Shown in pieces: positions 35,249 to 44,418 of a stretch of 64,000 nt of DNA (positions are counted from its first letter, which is position 1; each line of letters begins with the position of its first letter). Source of the stretch: Micromonospora sonchi (GTDB lineage Bacteria; Actinomycetota; Actinomycetes; Mycobacteriales; Micromonosporaceae). The stretch lies in assembly GCF_014646235.1 (NCBI RefSeq), contig NZ_BMNB01000021.1, positions 1 through 64,000 on the forward strand. Reading direction: 5' to 3'. The notes below the pieces were generated by a model. It saw only the letters and a list, made by a program, of their open reading frames with translations, searched no databases and was not told where the DNA came from. The position numbers were made by a program, and so were the translations under genes.

Positions 35249-36571
35249 GTGAGCCATACCGTGGAGTCCCCCGGCTCGGCCACCGTCCCGGCGTCGGTGC
35301 CGCCGAGCCCGTTGCGCACCGCGTCGTGGACCCGCATCCGGGAACTGTTCGCCCTGGACCCGACGACCGTGCACCTCAACACCGGAACCGTCGGCGCCAT
35401 GCCGTACGAGGTCCTCGACACCGTCGACCGAGTCACCCGACAGTGGACCGGCGGACTCCTGGACGTCTACCGGCCGGCCATGTTCACCGAGTACCGGGCT
35501 TTCATCGGCAAGACGTTCGGCGTGGACGAGGACGAGATCGTCATCTGCCACAACGCGACCGAGGGCGTCGCCCGGGTCATCCACGGACTGGACCTGCGTG
35601 CGGGTGACGAGGTGGTGACCACCACCCACGAGTGCTACTCGGTGCTGTCCAACTTCAACCTGCTGCGTAACCGGCACGGCATCGTGGTGCGCACCGTCAC
35701 CCCGCCGTCGGGCCACGACGTACGGGCCGAGGAGATCGTCGATCTGGTCGAGTCGGCGATCACGCCGCGCACCAAGGTGCTGTCGTTCGCGGCGATCACC
35801 CTTTTCACCGGCACCATGTTCCCCGTCCGGCAGCTGTGCGAACTGGCGCACCGGCACGGCCTGACCACCGTCATCGACGGCGCCCTGATCCCCGGCATGC
35901 TCGACGTCAACCTGCGCGACTACGGAGCCGACTTCATCACCTGCTCCGGCTCGAAGTTCCAGTGCGGGCCCCTCGGCACCGGCCTGATCTACGCCCGCAA
36001 CAAGGTCGTCCCCGAGTCCAACCCGCTGCCGTTGCCGACCTTCTGGCCGCTCATCTCGACCTGGTACCCGATGATGGGCAGCCCGCCGCCGCGTACCACC
36101 AACGAGGTGGCCAGCTACAACATGGGCGACTACCTGCAGAGCGCCGGCAGCGCCAACCTGGCTCGCGGTGCCGCGTTGACCCGCGCCTTCGAGCTGTGGG
36201 ACGACATCGGGCGGGACCGCATCGAGCGGTACGTCATGGATCTCGCCGAGTACGCGCGCGGCCGGCTGATCGAGGCTTTCGGCGAGAAGGCCATGTATTC
36301 CCCCGGCGTCGACCCCCGGCTGCGCTCACCGCTGATCGCGTTCAACCCGTTCCGTCGCCCCGAGGACGCCTGGAACATCAAGAAGTTCATCACCTTCGTC
36401 AAACGGCTGGAGACCGAGCACCGGATCTGGACCCGTTGGACCGAGTTCGACGTCCCCGGATCCCCGCACCAGCACTACGCGGCACGCATCACCACGCATC
36501 TGTTCAACACGCGCGACGAGATCGACCACAGCGTCCGGACGATGGTCCGCCTTGCCGAGGAGATGTCCTGA
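35249..36571 (+). CDS. Class V PLP enzyme (isopenicillin N epimerase/C-S lyase-like)
   Basis: A 440-residue aminotransferase class V protein with VHLNTGTVGAMPYEVLD, HNATEGVARVIHGLDL, the cofactor Asp in TTVIDGALIPGMLDVNL and the PLP lysine K236 in CSGSKFQCGPLGTG. It is nearer to isopenicillin N epimerase/cysteine lyase-type proteins than to SufS, and I see no SufS-type catalytic Cys loop. Possible roles are C-S bond cleavage, releasing a thiol from a cysteine conjugate, or sulfur donation. It is the third sulfur-type PLP enzyme in the cluster. The start is a GTG with AGGGATCA upstream. The next gene starts 2 bp after its stop. Confidence 0.85.
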   Translation: MSHTVESPGSATVPASVPPSPLRTASWTRIRELFALDPTTVHLNTGTVGAMPYEVLDTVDRVTRQWTGGLLDVYRPAMFTEYRAFIGKTFGVDEDEIVICHNATEGVARVIHGLDLRAGDEVVTTTHECYSVLSNFNLLRNRHGIVVRTVTPPSGHDVRAEEIVDLVESAITPRTKVLSFAAITLFTGTMFPVRQLCELAHRHGLTTVIDGALIPGMLDVNLRDYGADFITCSGSKFQCGPLGTGLIYARNKVVPESNPLPLPTFWPLISTWYPMMGSPPPRTTNEVASYNMGDYLQSAGSANLARGAALTRAFELWDDIGRDRIERYVMDLAEYARGRLIEAFGEKAMYSPGVDPRLRSPLIAFNPFRRPEDAWNIKKFITFVKRLETEHRIWTRWTEFDVPGSPHQHYAARITTHLFNTRDEIDHSVRTMVRLAEEMS

Positions 36572-36572
36572 G

Positions 36573-38246
36573 GTGACCCAGGCACGCAGCGCAGCGACCA
36601 GCACACCCGGCACCCGGCAGCGGCACGCCCTGCGGTTGCTCGGTACCACCGCCGTCCAGCAGGCCGACCCGACCGCCGCCTGGTCCCCCGCCGAGCGCCA
36701 ACTGCTGCGCCTGACCACACGGCAACTGGTCAGCTACCGAGGGGCGGCCGACCCGACCGACTGGCGGGCCCTCGGCCCGGTCGGCGACCTGGCGGTCGAC
36801 GTGCCGTCCACCTACAACGCCGGACTCGGCGCCAGCCACCGCTCATACGTGGCACACCTGCGCCCGGACGTCTGGTGGGACACCCCGCAGCCGAGGCGGA
36901 TCACCGCTCACGACGTCGTACGCGGCTTCAAGCGACTGGCCAACCCGGTGACCCGCCATCCCGCCCTGCCCTATTTCCGCAGCACGGTGCGGGGCATGGA
37001 CCGGTACTGCGACGAGTACGCCGCCGCCGTCGCCGGCCAGCCGGTCACCGCGGCACTGCTGGCCGCCTTCGCCAACGCCCACGACCTGCCCGGCGTGTTC
37101 GCCCTCGACGACGAGACGGTCGTCATCGAACTCCTCCGCCCGGCGTTGGACTTTCCCGACATGCTCGCCCTGAGCTGCGCCTCCCCGGCCCCCGCCGAGT
37201 ACGACGCGTACCTGCCGGGCAGCCCCGAACTGCACGCCCACCTCGTCGCCAGCGGTCCGTACCGAATCGCCGCCTGGCAGCCCGGGGACACCATCCGGTT
37301 GGAGCCGAACCCCACCTGGCGTCCGGAGAGCGACCCGGTGCGGCACCAGCGGTTCGACGCCGTGGAGTTCCGGGTGTCCGGCGGCGGTCCGCGCCGGCTG
37401 GCCGACCAGATCTCCGCCGACGTGGCCGACCTGCCGTGGGGGGTGCCCGTCGGCCAGGTGAGCGGGTACCGGGCCGACCCGTTCCTGGTGTTCAACCTGC
37501 GCGACCCGGCCAACCCGGCGGTGGCCACGGCAGCCGTGCGGCGGGTGATCGCCGACGCGATCGACCGGTCCGCGCTGGCCCGGATCGCCCGCGCCGACGA
37601 CCCGTGGTCGGAGATCCGCGAGGCGTACACCGTGGTGCCGCCGGGCAACGACGCACACCTGCCCCCGGACCCGCCGGCCGAACCACCGGCGCACGGCTCA
37701 CCCCGCGAACGGCTCGCCGTCGCCGGCCATCCGCACGGACTCGTCCTGACCGCGGTGCACCCCGACCGCGCCGAGGAACTGGCCCTGGCCCGCGCCTGGG
37801 CCGCCGACCTGGCTACGGCCGGCATCGAGGTGCGGCTGGTGGCCTTGGACGAGGCGGCCCACCGGGCGCTGCTCACCGGCGCCGCAGGCGCACCGGCCCA
37901 ACGTTGGGACGTCAGCACCACGTCGTGGGCGGCGCCGTGGGGCTACGGCAACGCGCGGGTGTTCCTCCAACCGCTGGTGGATGGCGCACGGCCCAGCGGT
38001 CACCGCGACGAGGAGATCGACCGGATGGTCGAGCAGGCGGTCGACGCCGCCGATCCCCGAACGGCCGTGGCGTGCTGGCAGCAGGTGCAACGACGGCTGC
38101 TGGTCGACGCGGCGGTCGTACCCCTACTGTTCCGACGCCCCACCGGCGCGGCACCGCGCGGGCCGCGAGTGCGCGGCGCCGATGCCCTGCCCTCGCTCGG
38201 TGGACTGGCCGACCTCGGCGAGGTCCGCCTGGGGAGCGAGCGGTGA
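36573..38246 (+). CDS. Second leaderless SBP_bac_5 protein
   Basis: A 557-residue family 5 peptide-binding protein, paralogous to 32316-34022. Shared blocks are LRPDVWWDTPQPRRITAHDVVRGFKRLANPV, SGPYRIAAWQPGDTIRLEPNPTWRPESDPVR, and VVPPGND. The N-terminus (TQARSAATSTPGTRQRHALRLLG) is not a secretion signal. There is no permease partner. Its GTG start is 2 bp after the class V PLP gene, and its end overlaps the DUF885 peptidase gene by GTGA, so a PLP lyase, a peptide-binding protein and a metallopeptidase are made from one message. Confidence 0.87.
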   Translation: MTQARSAATSTPGTRQRHALRLLGTTAVQQADPTAAWSPAERQLLRLTTRQLVSYRGAADPTDWRALGPVGDLAVDVPSTYNAGLGASHRSYVAHLRPDVWWDTPQPRRITAHDVVRGFKRLANPVTRHPALPYFRSTVRGMDRYCDEYAAAVAGQPVTAALLAAFANAHDLPGVFALDDETVVIELLRPALDFPDMLALSCASPAPAEYDAYLPGSPELHAHLVASGPYRIAAWQPGDTIRLEPNPTWRPESDPVRHQRFDAVEFRVSGGGPRRLADQISADVADLPWGVPVGQVSGYRADPFLVFNLRDPANPAVATAAVRRVIADAIDRSALARIARADDPWSEIREAYTVVPPGNDAHLPPDPPAEPPAHGSPRERLAVAGHPHGLVLTAVHPDRAEELALARAWAADLATAGIEVRLVALDEAAHRALLTGAAGAPAQRWDVSTTSWAAPWGYGNARVFLQPLVDGARPSGHRDEEIDRMVEQAVDAADPRTAVACWQQVQRRLLVDAAVVPLLFRRPTGAAPRGPRVRGADALPSLGGLADLGEVRLGSER

Positions 38247-39484
38247 CCACCGGCGAGGGCGTCGTCGCCGACTACCTCACGCTCGGGCTGCGGATGGGCC
38301 GGCTCGTCGACGGCTACGTCGACTGTTGGTTCGGCGATCCGGCGCTGGCCGCCCGGGTCGCCGCCGAGCCGGTGCACGACCCGGCGATGCTGGCCCGGCA
38401 GGCCGGTGAGCTGTTGGCCCGGCTGTCCGACGCGGACCTGCACGCCGACCGCCGGCGGTTCCTCACCGCCCAGGTACGCGCCGTGCACTGCGCCGCGCGG
38501 CGGACCGCCGGTGAGCCGATCGGTTTCCTCGACGAGGTGCGAACCTACTTCGACGTCGAGATCGGACTCGGCGACCCGGAGCGGTACGCGGCGGTGCACG
38601 ACGCGATCGGCGCGCTGCTGCCCGGCAGCGGCACCCTGATGGAGCGGGTGGAGGAGTTCTACGCCCGCAACGTGGTGCCACCGCACCGGCTGGGGCCGGC
38701 GGTACGGGCCGTCGCCGACGCGCTGCGCGAGCGTGCCCGGCCGCTGCTGGGGCTGCCCACCGCCGAGCAGGTGGAGATCGAGGTGGTCCGCGACCGGCCG
38801 TGGAACGCGTTCAACCGCTACCACGGCGGGTTCCGCTCCACGGTGAGCCTGAACGAGACGGCGGGCCGCACGATCGCGGTGCTGCCGTTGATGGCGACCC
38901 ACGAGGCGTACCCCGGTCACCACGCCGAGCACTGTCTCAAGGAAGCCGGACTGGTCCAGCAGCGGGGCTGGGACGAGCACCGGGTCGCCCTGGTCAACAC
39001 GCCGCAGTGCCTGGTCGCCGAGGGTACCGCCGAGCATGGTGCGACGGCCCTGATCGGTCCCGGTTGGGGTCGGTGGACCAGCGACCTGCTGGCCGACCAG
39101 GGCGTCACCGTCGAAGGTGAGCTGGTCGAACAGCTGGTCGCACTGGTCAACCAGCTCATGCCGGCCCGCCAGGACGCGGCGATCCTGCTGCACGACCGGG
39201 GCCTCCCGCCCGACGATGTCGTGACCTACCTGCACCGGTGGCTGCTGCTGCCCCGGGACCGGGCCGAGCAGATCGTCACCTTCCTGGTCGATCCGTTGTG
39301 GCGGGCCTACTCCACCACCTACGTCGAGGGTGCCCGGCTGGTCGGCTCGTGGTTGGCCGCCCGGCCGGCCGAGGTGCCGCTGATCGATCGGTATCGCACT
39401 TTGCTGACCGAGCAGGCGCTGCCCGGTCAGCTGCACGACGACATCGTCGCGGAGACGACCGGTCCGGTGCCCATGGCCCGCTGA
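38243..39484 (+). CDS. DUF885-family metallopeptidase
   Basis: A 413-residue DUF885 protein with the family motif HEAYPGHHAEH (H220, E221, H226), followed by VAEGTAEHGATALIGPG, which supplies the expected further Glu/His ligands. DUF885 proteins are gluzincin-like carboxypeptidases or dipeptidases. Here the protein is shorter than the roughly 550-600 residues common in the family and has no signal peptide. The GTG start overlaps the SBP stop codon. It could trim a peptide bound by the SBP or process a cysteinyl conjugate for the neighbouring PLP enzyme (inference). Confidence 0.87.
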   Translation: MTTGEGVVADYLTLGLRMGRLVDGYVDCWFGDPALAARVAAEPVHDPAMLARQAGELLARLSDADLHADRRRFLTAQVRAVHCAARRTAGEPIGFLDEVRTYFDVEIGLGDPERYAAVHDAIGALLPGSGTLMERVEEFYARNVVPPHRLGPAVRAVADALRERARPLLGLPTAEQVEIEVVRDRPWNAFNRYHGGFRSTVSLNETAGRTIAVLPLMATHEAYPGHHAEHCLKEAGLVQQRGWDEHRVALVNTPQCLVAEGTAEHGATALIGPGWGRWTSDLLADQGVTVEGELVEQLVALVNQLMPARQDAAILLHDRGLPPDDVVTYLHRWLLLPRDRAEQIVTFLVDPLWRAYSTTYVEGARLVGSWLAARPAEVPLIDRYRTLLTEQALPGQLHDDIVAETTGPVPMAR

Positions 39485-39504
39485 TCCGGCCCCGGCCCGC
39501 TGGG

Positions 39505-39526
39505 GGCCACCGAGCGGTCGGTGGCC
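39505..39526. terminator. Hairpin between convergent DUF885 and calG2 genes
   Basis: Perfect 9-bp inverted repeat GGCCACCGA-GCGG-TCGGTGGCC, 21 bp after the DUF885 stop in the 154-bp convergent gap. I see nothing else in that gap. Confidence 0.6.
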
Positions 39527-39638
39527 GGCGCCGACGCTGCACCCTGTTCCCGGCGGCGCAGCCCTCGGCGCACCCGGTTCGCCGACGGGGGCGCGGGCGT
39601 CCGAACCCCGCCAGGCAGCTCGGCCACGCGGGCCGGCG

Positions 39639-40832
39639 TCACCGGTGCCGGGACAGATACGCCTCGGTCGCGTCGGCGGCGCGTACCGCGCCGCCAGCCT
39701 GCCGCACCTGCTCCCGCATCGCCGCCACCCGCCGCGCCAGCGCAGGGTCGCCGGCCACCCGCTCGACAGCGGCGAGCAGCGCCTGCCCGTCGGCCTTCTC
39801 CCCGGGCAGAAGCACACCGAGACCGAGTTGGTCGACCCGGCGGGCCATCGGCTGCACGTCGAAGGATTGCGGCACGACGACCAGTGGACGCCCCCAGTGC
39901 AGCGCCTCCATCAGGGTGCCCATACCACCGTGCGTCACGCAGACGGTCGCCCGCTCCAGCACCTCCACATGCGGCACCCACGGGTGCGCCTCCACATTCG
40001 GTGGCAACTCACCGAGCTGCGCCGGATCGACCTGGTCGCCGAGGGTCATCACCACGTGCCAGGGCTGATCGGCGAACGCGCGGGCACAGTCGCGGAAGAA
40101 CTCCGGCCGGTCGTTGAAGGTGGTGCCCAGCGACACCAGCACGACCGGTCGGTCGTCGGCGGGCGGCGTCCACCGCCCGAGAAAGCGTCGTTGCCCGAAA
40201 CAGGGCCCCACGAACTCGAACCGTTCGTCGAAGCTCTCCCCGGCGATCTGGAACGCCTTCGGCACGAACACCAGGTTGAACTGCTCGACGTGCTGCCAGC
40301 ACGCGACCACCGACCGGGTCAGACCGTGCTCGGCGAGCAGTGCCGCCAGGTTGTCCCGGAACGCCGGGAGGTCCAACGGGTCGATCGTGCCGGCCATCTC
40401 GATCATGTCCTGGGAGAAGGAGTAGTGCTCGTTGGAGGCAAAGGCGGCGCTGAGCCGGCCGGCCGGCCGATCCCACCGGGCGGCCAGCAGCTGCCCGGCG
40501 ATGAACGGGAAGTCGTCGTAGAGGACCAGATCCGGGACGTCGTCGTCGAGCGCGGCAGCGCTGGCCCGCAGCACCGACATGTTCTCCCGCAGATACATCA
40601 GATGCGGTCGGACACCGAGGTCGTCGGCACCGAAGACCTCGGCGGCGTCGGCGTCGATGATCTCCGAGGCGTACGGCACCACGGTCGCGCCGGCCGCCGC
40701 GACCGGCATGGCGAACCCGCCCGCAGTGACGTAGCTGACCCGGTGTCCACGCCGGACCAGCTCGGTGACCACAGCCAGGGTGGGCAGGACCAGACCGTGG
40801 CTGGCCACGTTGACGAACAGCAGATGGGCCAC
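39639..40832 (-). CDS. calG2: Glycosyltransferase, CalG2 orthologue (thiosugar transfer)
   Basis: A GT-B glycosyltransferase of about 397 residues, beginning AHLLFVNVASHGLVLPTLAVVTELVRRGHR after the GTG at 40832 (GGAG 8 nt upstream). The donor-site motif THGGMGTLMEALHWGRPLVVVPQSFDVQPMARR is near residues 300-332. It closely follows CalG2, which adds the 4-deoxy-4-thio-digitoxose to the hydroxylamino sugar. The long frame upstream of 40832 is not needed. The aldo/keto reductase gene ends 51 bp upstream on the same strand, consistent with one transcript. Confidence 0.93.
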   Translation of the reverse strand: MAHLLFVNVASHGLVLPTLAVVTELVRRGHRVSYVTAGGFAMPVAAAGATVVPYASEIIDADAAEVFGADDLGVRPHLMYLRENMSVLRASAAALDDDVPDLVLYDDFPFIAGQLLAARWDRPAGRLSAAFASNEHYSFSQDMIEMAGTIDPLDLPAFRDNLAALLAEHGLTRSVVACWQHVEQFNLVFVPKAFQIAGESFDERFEFVGPCFGQRRFLGRWTPPADDRPVVLVSLGTTFNDRPEFFRDCARAFADQPWHVVMTLGDQVDPAQLGELPPNVEAHPWVPHVEVLERATVCVTHGGMGTLMEALHWGRPLVVVPQSFDVQPMARRVDQLGLGVLLPGEKADGQALLAAVERVAGDPALARRVAAMREQVRQAGGAVRAADATEAYLSRHR

Positions 40833-40883
40833 CGGTCGACTCCGTCCGTGGTCGTGTCCCGCACCGGGCGGCACGGGTTCAGG

Positions 40884-41909
40884 TCAGGACATCCAGGCGT
40901 CCGGTGCCGGACCACCGCGCCCCGGCGGCGGGAACAGCTCGTCCAACCGGGCCAGTTCGTCGGCCGCCAGTGGCCGGTCCAGGGCGCGCAGGGCACCGTC
41001 GAGGTGCTCCGGCGTACGGGGACCGACCACGGCGGCGGTCACTCCCGGCCGGTGCAGCACCCACGCCATGCCGACCTCGGCCGGGTCCCGCCCGAGGTCG
41101 GCGCAGAAGCGCTCGTACGTCTCCAGCGCCGCGCGGTGGCGGGCCAGCCCTTCAGCGGCCCTCCCCTGGGCGGATTTCACCGCCGTGCCCTGCGCCCGCT
41201 TGCGCAGCACGCCACTGAGCAGGCCACCGTGCAGCGGTGACCAGACCAGCACGCCGATGCCCTCCGCCGCGGCGGCCGGTAGCACCTCCAACTCGACGTA
41301 CCGGGTGACCAGGTTGTAGACGCACTGCTCGCTGGCGAGACCGAGCAGCCGGTGTCGGCGAGCGGCCTCCTGCGCGCTGACCAGGTCCCAGCCGGCGAAG
41401 TTGGAGGAACCCACGTAGCGGACCTTGCCCTGGCGCACCAGTTGCTCCATGGCCTGCCAGATCTCGTCCCAACCGACCTCCCGGTCGACCTGGTGCATCT
41501 GGTAGAGGTCGATGGTGTCGGTCTGCAACCGACGCAGCGACGCCTCGCAGGCGGCGATGACATGCCGGGCGGACAGGCCTCGGTCGTTGGGGCTGTCGCC
41601 CATCGGATTGCCCACCTTGGTGGCCAGCACCACCGAGTCGCGGCGGGACGGATCCTTGGCCAGCCAGCGGCCGATCATCTCCTCGGTCCAACCACGGTGG
41701 ACACGCCAGCCGTAGATGTCCGCGGTGTCGACCAGGTTGACCCCGCGGGTCCACGCATGGTCCAGCAGCCGGTGGGCATCCGCCTCGTCGACCCGCCCGC
41801 CGAAGTTGACGGTCCCGATCGCGACCCGGCTCACTCGCAGGCCGGTCCGGCCGAGCCGGACATGTAGCGACGCCACCCGTACCTCCCTGCGCCGGGCCGG
41901 ATCCGACAT
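40884..41909 (-). CDS. Aldo/keto reductase (NDP-sugar ketoreductase)
   Basis: A 341-residue AKR with FGGRVDEADAHRLLDHAWTRGVNLVDTADIYG (Asp and Tyr of the tetrad), VLATKVG (Lys), DTIDLYQMHQVDREV (His) and the NADPH part EHLDGALRALDRPL. It resembles the AKR12-type NDP-hexose C3-ketoreductases of deoxysugar pathways. These act after a 2,3-dehydratase, which is encoded here at 54245-55669, so the pair would make the 2-deoxy (digitoxose-type) sugar. Start choice: ATG 41909 and GTG 41876 both have a GGAGG at good distance; I report the longer form. Confidence 0.87.
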   Translation of the reverse strand: MSDPARRREVRVASLHVRLGRTGLRVSRVAIGTVNFGGRVDEADAHRLLDHAWTRGVNLVDTADIYGWRVHRGWTEEMIGRWLAKDPSRRDSVVLATKVGNPMGDSPNDRGLSARHVIAACEASLRRLQTDTIDLYQMHQVDREVGWDEIWQAMEQLVRQGKVRYVGSSNFAGWDLVSAQEAARRHRLLGLASEQCVYNLVTRYVELEVLPAAAAEGIGVLVWSPLHGGLLSGVLRKRAQGTAVKSAQGRAAEGLARHRAALETYERFCADLGRDPAEVGMAWVLHRPGVTAAVVGPRTPEHLDGALRALDRPLAADELARLDELFPPPGRGGPAPDAWMS

Positions 41910-41927
41910 CCGACGACCTCCATCACA

Positions 41928-41944
41928 ATATAGATTTATGAAGC
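41928..41944 (+). promoter_or_regulatory. Recurring CTATA-N8-AAGT-type element
   Basis: ATATAGATTTATGAAGC in the divergent gap 41910-42071 between the aldo/keto reductase and calS13, 19 bp from the reductase start. Confidence 0.45.
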
Positions 41945-42071
41945 ATGTGACGTGGGCTGATGCGAGGTCCGCAATCACGAAGAACGGATAGCGTCACTCG
42001 ACGCCCTTCCACCCTTGACCACCCCTCATCAATCACTTGAGAATCATGTGGCACCTATCGAGGGGGGCGCG

Positions 42072-43202
42072 ATGATCCCGTTGTCCAAGGTCGCCATGTC
42101 ACCGGACGTCGGCCGACGCGTCTCCGCCGTGCTGCACAGCGGACGTCTGGAGCACGGGCCGACCGTGGCCGAGTACGAGGCGGCAGTCGGCGAACGCATC
42201 GGCAACCCCCGCGTCGTGTCGGTCAACTGCGGCACCGCCGGACTGCACCTGGCCCTCAGCCTCGCCGCCCGCCCCGGGCCCGGTGAAGCCGATCGGGCCG
42301 ATCCGGGTGAGGTGCTGAGCACCCCGCTGACCTTCGAGGGCACCAACTGGCCAGCCCTCGCCAACGGGCTGCGGGTGCGCTGGGTCGATGTCGACCCGGC
42401 GACGCTCAACGTCGACCTCGACGATCTGGCGGCCAAGATCTCACCGGCCACCCGGGCCATCGTGGTCGTGCACTGGCTCGGATACCCCGTGGACCTCAAC
42501 CGGCTCTCCGCCGTGGTGGACCAGGCCGCAGCCAGGTACGGTCACCGGCCCCTGATCATCGAGGACTGCGCGCAGGCGTGGGGGGCCACCTACCGGGGCA
42601 ACCCGCTCGGCACGCACGGCAACGTCTGCGTGTTCAGCACCGGCGCGATCAAGACCCTCACCACCGGCAGTGGCGGACTGGTGGTGCTACCCGACGACGA
42701 CCTGCACGAGCGGCTGCGGCTCCGCCGGTGGCTGGGCATCGAGCGAGCCTCGGACCGGATCACCGGCGACTACGACGTGGCCGAATGGGGTTACCGGTTC
42801 GTCCTCAACGAGATCGGTGGCGCGATCGGCCTGTCCAACCTGGAGCACGTCGACGAACTGCTGCGCCGGCACCGTGAGAACGCCGCCTACTACGACAAGG
42901 AGTTGACCGGTCTCGACGGCGTCGAACACACCGAACGCGCCGACGACCGGGAACCCTCGTTCTGGGTGTACCCCCTGAAGGTGCGCGACCGCCCCGCCTT
43001 CATGCGCCGGCTGCACGAGGCCGGCATCGCCAGCAGTGTCATCTCCCGCCGCAACGACGCGCACAGCTGCGTGGCGTCGTCACGAGTCCACCTGCCCGGC
43101 CTGGACTCGGTGGCCGACCGAGTGGTCTACATCCCGGTGGGCTGGTGGCTCACCGGGGAGGACCGTTCCCACGTCGTCGAAACGATCAGATCCGGCTGGT
43201 GA
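42072..43202 (+). CDS. calS13: NDP-4-keto-sugar aminotransferase (CalS13)
   Basis: A 376-residue DegT/DnrJ/EryC1 (WecE-type) aminotransferase: EHGPTVAEYEAAVGERIG, STPLTFEGTNWPALANG, the Asp in IIEDCAQAWGATYRG, and the PLP lysine K194 in FSTGAIKTLTTGSGG. It reads as CalS13, which aminates C4 of TDP-4-keto-6-deoxy-glucose to give the precursor of the hydroxylamino sugar. ATG 42072 has a GGGGGG site; the upstream in-frame ATG at 42015 lacks one. It heads the calS13-calG3-calO2-calO3 unit. Confidence 0.95.
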   Translation: MIPLSKVAMSPDVGRRVSAVLHSGRLEHGPTVAEYEAAVGERIGNPRVVSVNCGTAGLHLALSLAARPGPGEADRADPGEVLSTPLTFEGTNWPALANGLRVRWVDVDPATLNVDLDDLAAKISPATRAIVVVHWLGYPVDLNRLSAVVDQAAARYGHRPLIIEDCAQAWGATYRGNPLGTHGNVCVFSTGAIKTLTTGSGGLVVLPDDDLHERLRLRRWLGIERASDRITGDYDVAEWGYRFVLNEIGGAIGLSNLEHVDELLRRHRENAAYYDKELTGLDGVEHTERADDREPSFWVYPLKVRDRPAFMRRLHEAGIASSVISRRNDAHSCVASSRVHLPGLDSVADRVVYIPVGWWLTGEDRSHVVETIRSGW

Positions 43203-43239
43203 ACCACGCCAGCCGCCACCCGACCCGAAGGGCACCGAC

Positions 43240-44418
43240 ATGCGCGTCCTGTTCGTCTCCTCCCCCGGTATCGGTCACCTCTTCCCCCTGGTCCAGCTCG
43301 CCTGGGGTTTCCGCACTGCCGGCCACGACGTGGTCATCGCGCTGGCCGAACACACCCAGAAGGCCGCCGCCGCCGGTCTGGAGGTGGTGGATGTGGCCCC
43401 GGACTTCAGCGCGGTCAAGGTCTTCGAGCAGGTGGCCAAGGACAACCCGCGGTTCGCCGAGACGGTCGCCACCCGCCCCGCCATCGACCTGGAGGAGTGG
43501 GGTGTGCAGATCGCCGCGGTCAACCGGCCGCTGGTGGACCGCACCATCGCCCTCGCCGACGACTTCAAGCCCGACCTGGTCGTCTACGAGCAGGGCGCGA
43601 CCGTCGGGCTGCTCGCCGCCGCGCGCGCCGGAGTGCCCGCCGTCCAACGCAACCAGAGCGCCTGGCGCACCCGGGGCATGCACGCCTCGATCGCCTCCTT
43701 CCTGACCGACCTGATGGAGAAGCACCAGGTCACCCTGCCCAAGCCGAGCGTGACGATCGAGTCGTTCCCGCCGAGCCTGCTGCTGGAGGCCGAGCCGGAG
43801 GGCTGGTTCATGCGGTGGGTGCCGTACGGCGGTGGGACTGTCCTCGGCGACCGGCTGCCGGCGCCCCCGACCCGCCCGGAGGTGGCCATCACGATGGGCA
43901 CCATCGAACTCCAGGCGTTCGGCATCGGCGCGGTGGCGCCCATCATCGCCGCCGCCGCCGAGGTGGACGCCGACTTCGTGCTGGCGCTCGGCGACCTCGA
44001 CATCACCCCGTTGGGCAAGCTGCCGCCGAACATGCGTGCGGTCGGCTGGACCCCACTGCACACGCTGCTGCGGACCTGCACCGCCGTGGTGCACCACGGC
44101 GGTGGCGGCACGGTGATGACCGCGATCGACGCAGGTCTGCCGCAGTTGCTCGCCCCCGACCCCCGCGACCAGTTCCAGCACACCGCCCGGGAGGCGGTCA
44201 GCCGACGCGGCATCGGCCTGGTGAGCACCGCCGACAAGGTCGACGCTGACCTGCTGCGGCGGCTGATCGGGGACGAGTCGATGCGCGCGGCGGCGCGTGA
44301 GGTCCGGGAGGAGATGCGGGCGCTGCCCACGCCGGCGGAGACGGTACGGCGCCTCGTCGAGCGTGTCGTAACTGAGCCGGCTCACGCCGTCCGCCGGCCC
44401 GTCCGGCGGACGGCGTGA
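43240..44418 (+). CDS. calG3: Glycosyltransferase, CalG3 orthologue (first sugar)
   Basis: A 392-residue GT-B enzyme: MRVLFVSSPGIGHLFPLVQLAWGFRTAGHD, DLVVYEQGATVGLLAAARAGVPAVQRNQSAWRTRG, ITMGTIELQAFG, and the donor motif VVHHGGGGTVMTAIDAGLPQLLAPDPRDQFQHT. It is very close to CalG3, which attaches the 4,6-dideoxy-4-hydroxylamino-glucose to the enediyne aglycone. It follows the aminotransferase for that sugar by 37 bp, and its stop overlaps the P450 start (GTGA). Confidence 0.95.
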   Translation: MRVLFVSSPGIGHLFPLVQLAWGFRTAGHDVVIALAEHTQKAAAAGLEVVDVAPDFSAVKVFEQVAKDNPRFAETVATRPAIDLEEWGVQIAAVNRPLVDRTIALADDFKPDLVVYEQGATVGLLAAARAGVPAVQRNQSAWRTRGMHASIASFLTDLMEKHQVTLPKPSVTIESFPPSLLLEAEPEGWFMRWVPYGGGTVLGDRLPAPPTRPEVAITMGTIELQAFGIGAVAPIIAAAAEVDADFVLALGDLDITPLGKLPPNMRAVGWTPLHTLLRTCTAVVHHGGGGTVMTAIDAGLPQLLAPDPRDQFQHTAREAVSRRGIGLVSTADKVDADLLRRLIGDESMRAAAREVREEMRALPTPAETVRRLVERVVTEPAHAVRRPVRRTA

